From assembly GCA_903821805.1 (NCBI GenBank), contig CAIJNA010000115.1, forward strand, positions 1 through 10,219: a DNA stretch of 10,219 nucleotides. The letters are read 5' to 3'. The translations under genes and the position numbers were made by a program. The notes beneath the pieces are model-generated. The model was not told the origin of the DNA. It saw only the letters and a program-made list of their open reading frames with translations, and ran no database searches. Within the stretch, counting starts at the first letter, position 1. Each line of letters opens with the position of its first letter. Origin of the DNA: an uncultured Campylobacterota bacterium. Its GTDB lineage: Bacteria; Campylobacterota; Campylobacteria; Campylobacterales; Arcobacteraceae. Shown here one piece after another: positions 1 to 6,742 of this stretch.

Positions 1-374
1 ACCCAGCCAAGCTTAGCCATCAAATCCATAATTTTTCTATGTCTTAAAAGAAAGAAGAAGGCTCTTTTGTACCATGCAATACCATATTTTTTTGCTATAT
101 CACTTCTAACTTGCTCAATTATCATATCTGTTGGCAAATCATTTGGGCAAACATCAACACAGTTTGTACATAAAAAACAACTTTCAAAAATATCTTTTGC
201 GACCAAATCCAGCTCAAGCTCATCTCTTTTGTATGCACCTAATAAGTCAATAAAACCCCTAGGAGAAGTTGCTTCATCCTGATTAATGTTAAATATTGTA
301 CAAACAGGTTTACACTTTCCACACTTTATGCAATCATCGCTAATTTCTTCGTAATTAAATTTATTATTTGTCAT
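1..374 (-). CDS. Two-[4Fe-4S] ferredoxin-like protein, GlpC/GlcF-type Fe-S oxidoreductase subunit (partial, N-terminal 124 residues)
   Basis: Translating the minus strand from the ATG at 374 gives an open frame that leaves the window at position 1. Two cysteine clusters are visible: C15-x2-C18-x2-C21-x3-C25 and C66-x2-C69-x2-C72-x3-C76-P, the pattern of a pair of [4Fe-4S] centres as in GlpC, GlcF, LutA and heterodisulfide-reductase-like subunits. A basic, aromatic stretch follows (residues about 100-124). The C-terminal CCG domains expected of this family lie outside the window. Its ATG overlaps the hemN stop as ATGA (371-374), so the two are almost certainly one transcript with coupled translation. 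From memory, H. pylori also has a gene annotated glpC next to hemN. By family knowledge it should pass electrons between a dehydrogenase and the quinone pool; the substrate cannot be told from this fragment, so no symbol is given. Confidence 0.85.
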   Translation of the reverse strand, partial: MTNNKFNYEEISDDCIKCGKCKPVCTIFNINQDEATSPRGFIDLLGAYKRDELELDLVAKDIFESCFLCTNCVDVCPNDLPTDMIIEQVRSDIAKKYGIAWYKRAFFFLLRHRKIMDLMAKLGW

Positions 375-1738
375 ATTGTTTTGCTAAATCTTCGTTTATC
401 TTCTGGTATTTTATGTAAATAAGCATCAAAAGGCATAGAAATATTTCTGATAAGCATTTCTCCAGTTGAACTAACCTCAAGTCTCTTATCACTAATGCTT
501 ATCAGATCAGCATCTTCGAATTCTTTAAGCATCTCCAACGCATCTGCAAAATATTCTACAAAATTGATTCCAAATTTGTCCTCGACTTTTTGCATATCAA
601 GGGCAAAATTACTCATTAGCTCCATAATGACATATTGTCTTAAAATATCGTCATCACTCAAGCTATATCCTCTAAAAACAGGTAAATGACCGTTATCAAT
701 AGCATTTTCATAAGCATCCATTTCTTTAAAGTTTTGGACATAATAATCAACACCATCTCCGATAGAAGTCAATCCAATTCCAATCAAATCAGCTCCGCCT
801 TTTGTTGTGTATCCTTGGAAATTTCTATGTAATTCGCCTTTTTCAATAGCTATGAAAAGTTCGTCATTTGGCTTAGCAAAATGATCCATACCAACCATTT
901 TATATCCAGTTTCAGTAAAAAAACTAATAGTATCTTTTAGTATTTCTAATTTGGTTGCAGGTGGTGCGAACGTTGTTTCATCAAATTTTCTTTGAGTCTT
1001 CATCATCCAGGGCACATGAGCGTAGTTAAAAACTGCCAGTCTATCAGGATCAAGCTCAATAATTTTTTCAATAGTCTTTCTAAAACTTTCTTTTGTCTGG
1101 AAAGGCAGTCCATAAATAAGATCAATATTCACAGACTCAATACCAGCATCTCTTGCTATTTTTACAACATTAGCGGTTGTTTCAAAAGGTTGAATCCTAT
1201 GGATAGTTTCTTGCACCTTTGGATCAATATCTTGAACGCCAAAACTAAGTCTATTTGTTCCACCTTTTTTCAATACATTCATATGCTCAACAGTAAAGTA
1301 TCTTGGGTCAACTTCACAAGAAATTTCTGCATCATCAGCAAAATTAGGGAAAGTTTTTTTAATAGTTTGAATTACATCATCTAGTTGCGATGGATCAAGA
1401 AATGTTGGTGTTCCTCCACCAAAGTGCATTTGTGTTACTTTCCGATTCGTATCAATATGTGATGCTAATATGGCAAGTTCTTTTTTTAGATATTCGATAT
1501 ATCTTGTCTTTTTATCCTCTTTGCTTGTGAAAATTACATTACAGCCACAGAAATAACAAGCGCTTCTGCAAAAAGGAATATGAATATAAAGAGACAAAGC
1601 TCTATCACTGCTTTGCATTTTATATCTTCCTATTAAATCACTTTCAGTGAAACTATCATTGAATTCTGGCGCTGTAGGATAACTAGTATATCTAGGTCCC
1701 GGCTTACTATATTTCTCAAATTTTTTAAAATCTATCAT
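371..1738 (-). CDS. hemN: Oxygen-independent coproporphyrinogen III oxidase (radical SAM)
   Basis: The 455-residue product converts coproporphyrinogen III to protoporphyrinogen IX without oxygen in cytosolic haem synthesis. Near the N-terminus it carries the HemN signature GPRYTSYPTA (14-23). The radical-SAM cluster is C57-x3-C61-x2-C64 followed by C66; this CxxxCxxCxC form distinguishes true HemN from the haem chaperone HemW. The GGGTP SAM-binding motif is at 107-111. Length is close to that of E. coli HemN (about 457). The start is the ATG at 1738; the sequence before it is A-rich with only a weak AAAAGAAAAG Shine-Dalgarno-like stretch. That start overlaps, as TAATG, the stop of a short open segment downstream of the hydrolase gene. 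The stop overlaps the start of the next Fe-S protein gene, so the two are likely co-expressed. Whether hemN has its own promoter is unclear. Confidence 0.96.
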   Translation of the reverse strand: MIDFKKFEKYSKPGPRYTSYPTAPEFNDSFTESDLIGRYKMQSSDRALSLYIHIPFCRSACYFCGCNVIFTSKEDKKTRYIEYLKKELAILASHIDTNRKVTQMHFGGGTPTFLDPSQLDDVIQTIKKTFPNFADDAEISCEVDPRYFTVEHMNVLKKGGTNRLSFGVQDIDPKVQETIHRIQPFETTANVVKIARDAGIESVNIDLIYGLPFQTKESFRKTIEKIIELDPDRLAVFNYAHVPWMMKTQRKFDETTFAPPATKLEILKDTISFFTETGYKMVGMDHFAKPNDELFIAIEKGELHRNFQGYTTKGGADLIGIGLTSIGDGVDYYVQNFKEMDAYENAIDNGHLPVFRGYSLSDDDILRQYVIMELMSNFALDMQKVEDKFGINFVEYFADALEMLKEFEDADLISISDKRLEVSSTGEMLIRNISMPFDAYLHKIPEDKRRFSKTI

Positions 1739-1800
1739 TACTTTTCTTTTATATTTTTGTACATTATCTGCTGAAAAACTTCAACAGATAAATCTTGTGT
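1738..1800 (-). pseudogene. In-frame 20-codon open segment between the hydrolase stop and hemN, possible 3' remnant of a small gene
   Basis: After the hydrolase TAA (1803-1801) the same minus-strand frame runs on without a stop for 20 codons and ends in TAA (1740-1738), sharing one base with the hemN ATG (TAATG). The encoded peptide contains DLSVEVFQQIMYKNIKEK, an amphipathic, Lys/Glu-rich helix-like sequence that reads like the end of a real protein. TAATG overlap is typical of translationally coupled operon partners. The only ATG inside (1764) has no ribosome site and would give eight residues. I infer either the 3' end of a small gene formerly coupled to hemN and truncated by arrival of the hydrolase, or a C-terminal extension of the hydrolase closed by a new stop. 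It could also be chance, since the segment is short. Confidence 0.4.
1764..1791 (-). other. 12-bp stem, 4-nt loop RNA hairpin upstream of hemN
   Basis: The arms 1780-1791 and 1764-1775 are complementary over 12 positions around the loop at 1776-1779. The single non-Watson-Crick position (1771 against 1784) becomes a G-U wobble only in the minus-strand transcript, so the structure is better as RNA read in the gene direction. No U-tract follows the 3' arm in that direction (next bases are TGTACAAAAA), so it is not a canonical intrinsic terminator. It could slow transcription, protect the mRNA end between hydrolase and hemN, or be a by-product of the coding remnant it overlaps. Confidence 0.5.
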
Positions 1801-2610
1801 TTATTTTTTTGCTTTTTGCTTTTTGCTATTGTCAACCATTTCAGCTATAGCTTTTACAGATTCATCACTCATGTCAAGATCAATGTGAACTCCACCTTTA
1901 ACCTCAATAAGTTTAGGACTAAAGCCTTTTCTTTTTGCCAAATTATAAAAATCAATTGTTACCTTTGGAGCAGAAATTGTATCTTTATCTCCATAAATAA
2001 GTACCATTTTCATATCTTTGTTTATATTATTTATAACATCTACAGCAGAAATTAGATTTTTCTCTTTGCTAACCTCGTGGATATCATATCTTCCACCAAC
2101 TAAAGCAATATTTTGAATCAAATCTGGATTTTTTCCACTTACTGTAGCCCCCATAATTGCTCCAGCACTATGTCCCACATATGTTACAGTATTTGCATCA
2201 TATTTATTTTTAAGTGCAATTACAAGTTCTTCCATAAATTTTACATATTCTTTTGTAGTTGCAAGTGGAGTTTTTCCACCTTTAATTAATGTTTTCAATT
2301 TATTATTTGAAGATTTGCTGTATCCAGGTAAAGAAACAGCTACAGTTATAGTATCTGTTGCCATAGCAATATTATCCGCAAATGGTGCGTATCTACCAAG
2401 TGTATTTGTTCCGTCTGGCCAGCTACCATGAACAATGATGTTTAAAAAACCCTCAGAATCACCATCAGCTTTATAATATTCAATGCATTCTCCACCAGCA
2501 TAAATAAATGTATTTCCTTTTGCATCACATGCATCTTGTAATTTATCAGCAACAACTTGAGTAGATAAAACTCCACAAATAGCTAGAGTTAACATAAGTT
2601 TTTTATACAT
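1801..2610 (-). CDS. Exported alpha/beta hydrolase (putative periplasmic esterase/lipase-like)
   Basis: The 269-residue product begins with a signal peptide (Lys-Lys, hydrophobic core about 5-19, likely cleavage after the Ala at 21), so it should act in the periplasm. The mature part shows an alpha/beta hydrolase layout: an HGSWPDG segment (61-67) at the oxyanion-hole position, the nucleophile elbow G146-H-S148-A-G150, a YGDKD acid loop (206-210) and H242 in GGVHIDL. Ser148, Asp208 or Asp210, and His242 are the likely triad. Cys28 and Cys42, just after the signal peptide, could form a disulfide. The C-terminus ends in a Lys-rich tail. A strong ribosome site, AAGGAGAC (2622-2615), fixes the ATG. 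It has its own promoter and sits among housekeeping genes as a likely accessory insertion. The substrate is unknown; the family includes esterases, dienelactone-hydrolase-like and peptidase-like enzymes. Confidence 0.88.
   Translation of the reverse strand: MYKKLMLTLAICGVLSTQVVADKLQDACDAKGNTFIYAGGECIEYYKADGDSEGFLNIIVHGSWPDGTNTLGRYAPFADNIAMATDTITVAVSLPGYSKSSNNKLKTLIKGGKTPLATTKEYVKFMEELVIALKNKYDANTVTYVGHSAGAIMGATVSGKNPDLIQNIALVGGRYDIHEVSKEKNLISAVDVINNINKDMKMVLIYGDKDTISAPKVTIDFYNLAKRKGFSPKLIEVKGGVHIDLDMSDESVKAIAEMVDNSKKQKAKK
1806..1826. repeat. Perfect 3x heptanucleotide tandem repeat at the 3' end of the hydrolase gene
   Basis: TTTTTGC occurs three times in a row on the plus strand (1806-1812, 1813-1819, 1820-1826), with further T residues at 1804-1805. 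On the coding strand it encodes the Lys/Gln/Ala-rich tail just before the stop. Because the unit is 7 bp, gain or loss of one copy would change the frame of the last few codons only. Confidence 0.8.
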
Positions 2611-2614
2611 TTTA

Positions 2615-2652
2615 GTCTCCTTGGTATTTTTATTTAAATATGTGCGATTATA
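2615..2652 (-). promoter_or_regulatory. Promoter -10 and Shine-Dalgarno site of the hydrolase gene
   Basis: In the 81-bp gap between the helicase stop and the hydrolase start the minus strand has a consensus TATAAT (2652-2647), preceded by AT-rich sequence and no evident -35. This is usual for sigma-70-type promoters of Campylobacterota. It implies a transcript start near 2640 and a leader of about 30 nt. AAGGAGAC (2622-2615) is a near-perfect ribosome site four bases from the ATG. No intrinsic terminator for the preceding helicase gene was found in this gap, so read-through from der is possible. Confidence 0.6.
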
Positions 2653-2691
2653 CAGATACTATCTTAAGAAAATCTCTAAAAAATAATCTTA

Positions 2692-4122
2692 TTAATTGTT
2701 TTTTATTTTATAAAAAAGTTGATCATATCCTTCTTTTCTTTTTCTAAAAGCACTTTTTGTAAAATTGTTTTTAATATCTAAAATATCGATCGCTAAACAA
2801 TCATCTCCAAGGCGACCTATTCTTCCAAGATATTGCACAAGTCTACCACTAAAAGAGATTGGTGTAGCAAAAATAATTGTATCCAAATGTGGAAAATCGA
2901 TACCTTCTCCAAAGTATGACGATGTTGCAAGCACAACACTTGCATCTTCTATTGATTTGAAGTTTTCATCTTGTATTTTCTTTTTCATGCTCCCATGGAT
3001 TGCAGTATATTTGATAGCTGCCTCATCAAGTAAATTAGATAAATTTTTAATATGCTCTATTCTGTCTGTTAAAACAAGAATTTTTCTCTCTTTATGATCA
3101 ATGATTTGTTTCACAATAAGTTCATTTCTAGTTTTATTGCATATAATTTCACCGATAAGATCTCCAAAATTATCACATTCACTTTCAAAATCTGTATGAA
3201 CTATATTAAGGATTTTTTTATTTGTTTTTTTTGATTTTACCTCATATGAAATATTTCCAAGTTGTTGAAATAAAATTGGTTCCATAGCGTCTTTTCTATT
3301 TGGTGTTGCACTGAGTCCGAGAATATATTTTCCATAAAATTGTTTAATAATGTTTTCAAAAGTTAGCGCTGGTATATGATGACACTCATCAACTATCACA
3401 AAAGAATAATTTTTAATAATTTCTGGATTATTCTTTAAACTTTGCATAGTTGCAATATCAAGATTATTATTTAAAGTATTTTTACTTTTACCAAGAATTC
3501 CTATATCTTCCTTGCCCATGCCGAAATATTGAATAAATCTTTCTATCCATTGATCTAAAAGCATATTTTTATTGACGATTATCAAAGTATTTACACCGCG
3601 AAGCTCAATCATCTTGGATGCAATCAATGTTTTTCCAAATCCAGGAGGTGCTACAAAAATAGAAAAGTCTTTTTTTCTAATAGCTTCAATAGAAATTACC
3701 TGATCATCTCTTAAAGTGTATTTTAAATGTGGGAAAATAAATTTATTTAAAGTACGTTCATCTTTTATATGGTATTTTATATTATAACTATGAAGAACGG
3801 AAATAACATCCCTCATTAAACCTCTAGGGAGCTTTAAAATATTATCAGCGATTTCAAAATTCAAGATGCTTTTTGGTGTGTTGTAGATCGGTTTTCGCAG
3901 ATTTTGAAGTATTTTAATTTGTGGATTTGGGAAAATGGCTAAACTCTTAAGCTCTGTAATAAGAGAAGCAGAAAGATTAGTCATAGAAATATAAATTGAA
4001 TCTTTGAGAACAAAAGAAAAACTAACCATTTTCTCAAGCTTAGATTCGAGAGTTTTAATATTCTTCTCGATTTCATCTTTCATGAAATAAAGTTTTGTTA
4101 GTTCACTTTTTAATGTTTCCAT
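2692..4122 (-). CDS. Stand-alone SF2 DEAD/DEAH-type helicase related to the helicase half of TOTE-type primase-helicases
   Basis: From the ATG at 4122 the product is 476 residues (an in-frame TTG at 4128 would add two). Residues 1-35 are a charged, probably coiled-coil segment. Residues about 62-135 (FPNPQIK, a TPK segment, LPRGLMRDV, DERT) resemble the linker that precedes the helicase in AEP-primase-helicase proteins of TOTE conflict systems, as I recall that family. The helicase motifs follow: Walker A APPGFGKT (158-165), DECH (245-248), SAT (271-273), motif V around GEGIDFP (405-411), and motif VI QYLGRIGR (430-437). The C-terminal ..FRKRKEGY.. segment is present, so the helicase core looks whole, but there is no primase domain. 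It starts 12 bases after the der stop without a clear ribosome site, so it is probably translated from the der transcript. A DNA or RNA unwinding role is expected; a general XPB/SSL2-like repair helicase is the alternative. Confidence 0.85.
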   Translation of the reverse strand: METLKSELTKLYFMKDEIEKNIKTLESKLEKMVSFSFVLKDSIYISMTNLSASLITELKSLAIFPNPQIKILQNLRKPIYNTPKSILNFEIADNILKLPRGLMRDVISVLHSYNIKYHIKDERTLNKFIFPHLKYTLRDDQVISIEAIRKKDFSIFVAPPGFGKTLIASKMIELRGVNTLIIVNKNMLLDQWIERFIQYFGMGKEDIGILGKSKNTLNNNLDIATMQSLKNNPEIIKNYSFVIVDECHHIPALTFENIIKQFYGKYILGLSATPNRKDAMEPILFQQLGNISYEVKSKKTNKKILNIVHTDFESECDNFGDLIGEIICNKTRNELIVKQIIDHKERKILVLTDRIEHIKNLSNLLDEAAIKYTAIHGSMKKKIQDENFKSIEDASVVLATSSYFGEGIDFPHLDTIIFATPISFSGRLVQYLGRIGRLGDDCLAIDILDIKNNFTKSAFRKRKEGYDQLFYKIKNN

Positions 4123-4134
4123 ATCCAAAAATGA

Positions 4135-5700
4135 TTATTTACGATAATCCTCTTCTTCGTACTCTTCATCATCGTAATCTTCATCAAAGTATTCATCAGT
4201 AGCTTCTTCGTCATCATCATCACTTTCGATGTACAACTCTTTTGGAACCATAAGCTCCTGATAAACAACATTAAGCTCATCATCATCCATACGTTCACCT
4301 TTTTTTCTAGCAACAATACGGATTGGAACACCTTCAAAACCAATATATTCTCTTAAAATATTTATCAAATATCTTTTATAACTAAAGTGGAGCATATTTG
4401 GTTTATTCATAACAAGAGCCACTGTAGGTGGGTTTGTATTAAATTGTGTAGCAAAATAAATTTTCAATCTATTTCCATTAGGACTAGGTAGAGCATGTCT
4501 TTGAATTGCTTTTTTTATAGTGTTATTTAAAACAGAAGTAGAAATTCTTTTATTATAGTTTTCAAAAATTGTAAGAATTTTGTCTTTCAATTTATCAACA
4601 TTTCTTCCAGTTTTTGCAGAAATAGCCATAATTGGAGCGTAATATAAGAATCTAAATCTATCTCTAACTTCTTTTGTAACTTTTTCATAAGTGTCCATAT
4701 TTTCATCCCACTTATTTAAAACAATAATAACACCCAAACCAAATTTATCAACTAATCCTGAAACTTTCTCATCTTGATCTGCTATTGGAACACTTGCATC
4801 AAGTACAACTAAAGCAATATTTGACTGTTGAAGCATATCTTCCGTTCTCATTAGAGCATATTTTTCAATACCTAAAATCTTACCTCTTCTTCTTAATCCA
4901 GCTGTATCAACGAAAGTAATTTTTTTATCATTGTAAATAAAAGTTTCATCAACTGGATCAATAGTTGTTCCAGCTATTGGACTAACTACACTTCTGTCTT
5001 CGCCAATAATTGCATTTAGAATAGAACTCTTCCCAACATTTGGCTTACCTATAATTGCAATCTTAATGTGATTCGGATCTATTTCTGGTTTTTCCGCTAC
5101 AACTTTACCTTTTCTTCTAGGCTCTCTTTCGTGTTCGCTAAAGTCTTCGTCTTCATCATCTTCTTTATTATTGGCAATTTCATTTGCTAAAATTTCTTCA
5201 GGAGACATTGGAAGTTGCTCGTGAAGCCATTCAAACAATCTGACTGTTCCTCTATTATGAGAAACAGAAATTGGAAACATCAATTCCTCATCTATTCCAA
5301 AGCTATAAAACTCCCAAAGGTTTTCTTTTTCTTTGTCATTATCAATTTTATTAACAATTAGCGCAAGTTTTTTACCGAGTCTTTGTAACGCATAAAAAAG
5401 TTCACTATCTTTTTCATCAGGAATTTTTTTGCCATCAACCATAAAAAGAACGATATCTGCTTCTTTTGCTGTTTCTATTGCTTTTCTTTTAACATTTGAA
5501 AAAATAGCATCATTTGTATCATCAATTCCACCGGTATCAAGCATCATAGCTTCACGGTTAAGAATCTTAACTTCTCTTCTTCGTATATCTCTTGTAGTTC
5601 CTGCTTCATCACTCACAATTGCAATTCTTTTTTTCGCTATTCTGTTAAATAATGAGCTTTTACCAACATTTGGTTGCCCTATTAGTGCTATTTTTATCAT
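4135..5700 (-). CDS. der: GTPase Der (EngA), ribosome assembly, with acidic linker and acidic C-terminal tail
   Basis: Der is a double-GTPase factor needed for 50S ribosomal subunit maturation. Two G domains are clear. The first has GQPNVGKS (8-15), DTGG (55-58) and NKID (117-120). The second has GKPNVGKS (218-225), DTAG (265-268), NKWD (329-332) and SAK (361-363). The KH-like C-terminal domain spans about 385-490. I chose the ATG at 5700 because AAGGAA lies just upstream (5710-5705) and the first G domain starts at once; an upstream ATG at 5733 would add 11 unconserved residues. At 521 residues it is longer than the roughly 440-490 usual for Der. The excess is an acidic inter-domain linker (about 180-193) and a C-terminal tail in which 20 of the 28 residues at 492-519 are Asp or Glu. 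The helicase gene follows closely. Confidence 0.96.
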   Translation of the reverse strand: MIKIALIGQPNVGKSSLFNRIAKKRIAIVSDEAGTTRDIRRREVKILNREAMMLDTGGIDDTNDAIFSNVKRKAIETAKEADIVLFMVDGKKIPDEKDSELFYALQRLGKKLALIVNKIDNDKEKENLWEFYSFGIDEELMFPISVSHNRGTVRLFEWLHEQLPMSPEEILANEIANNKEDDEDEDFSEHEREPRRKGKVVAEKPEIDPNHIKIAIIGKPNVGKSSILNAIIGEDRSVVSPIAGTTIDPVDETFIYNDKKITFVDTAGLRRRGKILGIEKYALMRTEDMLQQSNIALVVLDASVPIADQDEKVSGLVDKFGLGVIIVLNKWDENMDTYEKVTKEVRDRFRFLYYAPIMAISAKTGRNVDKLKDKILTIFENYNKRISTSVLNNTIKKAIQRHALPSPNGNRLKIYFATQFNTNPPTVALVMNKPNMLHFSYKRYLINILREYIGFEGVPIRIVARKKGERMDDDELNVVYQELMVPKELYIESDDDDEEATDEYFDEDYDDEEYEEEDYRK

Positions 5701-5783
5701 CTGTTTCCTTGAACTATGTCTATCTAAAATCATACTTTGATGTGAATTTTCTATTTTGCACTTATCAAAACTTTGACTGATGC

Positions 5784-5789
5784 ATTATA
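5784..5789 (-). promoter_or_regulatory. Probable -10 box of the der promoter
   Basis: The 202-bp gap between tyrA and der (5701-5902) contains a minus-strand TATAAT at 5789-5784 in the context GATTTATAATGCATCAG, preceded by runs of T. Transcription would start near 5777, leaving a leader of about 77 nt before der. A TAAAAT further upstream (near 5857-5862) is a weaker alternative. I see no convincing -35, no intrinsic terminator for tyrA and no small gene in this gap; a 10-bp palindrome, AACTTAAGTT, lies at 5866-5875. Confidence 0.5.
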
Positions 5790-5902
5790 AATCTAAATAC
5801 TTGAACTTCATATCCTAAAAAAAGATTTTTTGAAGATTTTTGGATTAAAGTTTTTTATTTTATCCAACTTAAGTTAACAAATAGATAAATAGTTTTTATA
5901 GT

Positions 5903-6742
5903 CTATAAGATATCGTGCAAAGTATTTGATTTAGCCATCCACTCTTCTATCTCTTTGTAGTCTTCTTGCTGAAGCATTAGCTTAATATTTGAAATTTGTT
6001 TTTCATACATTTCTAGACCTTCTAGTAGATTTATTCTATTTTGTCTAAAAATATCGCACCACATGTTTGGAGAACTTTTTGCAATTCTACTCATATCCTT
6101 AAATCCACCTGCAGCCAAACTGATTATATCTTTTGGTGTCTCATGATTCATAACCATGTTTGCCAATGCAAAAGATATCGCATGTGGAAGATGAGACATA
6201 TAGCAAGCATGAATATCGTGTTCATGTGAGTTCATAAATACAAGCTTCATATTTAAATGGGAAAAGATTTTAATAGCTCTATTTCTATGGATTTCATTAG
6301 TATTTTCAATATCACAAAGAACCATTGTTTTATTTTCATATAATTCGTCAATAGCAGCACTTGGGCCAAACTTTTCAGTTCCAGTCATTGGGTGTGCAGG
6401 AATATAATTGTGCTTTAATTCTTTTGGAATACTTCTCACTATTGTTTCTTTAGTGCTTCCAAAATCAATAATTGTAGAATTGTATTTGGCTGATGGTATT
6501 AATTTGGGCATAAAATCTACAATAGCGTCAACAGGGATACTCAAAACAATAATATCAGATGTTATAAGTTCATCCAAATCTACTATTTTATCAACTAACT
6601 TGAGACTTAGAGCCTCATTTTGATGATTTTTATTATGATCATATCCAACTATGCTGGACGCTAATCCATATTTTTTCAAAGCTTTACCAAAAGAGCCGCC
6701 CATTAATCCAAGTCCTACAATACCTATTTTCACTTGCTTCAT
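5903..6742 (-). CDS. tyrA: Prephenate dehydrogenase
   Basis: The 279-residue enzyme oxidatively decarboxylates prephenate to 4-hydroxyphenylpyruvate in tyrosine synthesis. It opens with a Rossmann dinucleotide fold, GLGLMGGS (10-17), and an Asp at 35 after the second strand, which favours NAD over NADP. HPMTGTEKFGP (117-127) and HDIHACYMSHLPHAI (175-189) form the prephenate site; His184 in SHLPH is the likely catalytic residue by family comparison. AAGGFKDMSRIA (210-221) is also typical. No chorismate mutase or ACT domain is fused, so it is the short monofunctional form. The start is uncertain: the ATG at 6742 directly abuts an AGG, whereas a GTG three codons in (6733) would be better spaced from the same AGGA. 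It diverges from bamA. Confidence 0.95.
   Translation of the reverse strand: MKQVKIGIVGLGLMGGSFGKALKKYGLASSIVGYDHNKNHQNEALSLKLVDKIVDLDELITSDIIVLSIPVDAIVDFMPKLIPSAKYNSTIIDFGSTKETIVRSIPKELKHNYIPAHPMTGTEKFGPSAAIDELYENKTMVLCDIENTNEIHRNRAIKIFSHLNMKLVFMNSHEHDIHACYMSHLPHAISFALANMVMNHETPKDIISLAAGGFKDMSRIAKSSPNMWCDIFRQNRINLLEGLEMYEKQISNIKLMLQQEDYKEIEEWMAKSNTLHDIL

Noticed and set aside
67..282. Plus-strand 71-codon ORF
   Set aside because: It is antisense to the Fe-S protein gene, whose cysteine clusters are unmistakable; a shadow frame.
4110..4343. 77-codon minus-strand ORF rich in Met and Lys
   Set aside because: It is an out-of-frame reading of the acidic-tail codons of der and the start of the helicase; low-complexity composition explains its openness.
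5701..5733. ATG at 5733 as the der start
   Set aside because: The extra 11 residues precede a perfectly placed AAGGAA and the ATG at 5700, where Der proteins normally begin just before the first G domain.
5820..5864. Possible terminator-like inverted repeats (GGAT/ATCC arms with A/T runs) downstream of tyrA
   Set aside because: The stems are only about four G/C-containing pairs with mismatches or bulges, and no U-tract follows in the right place.
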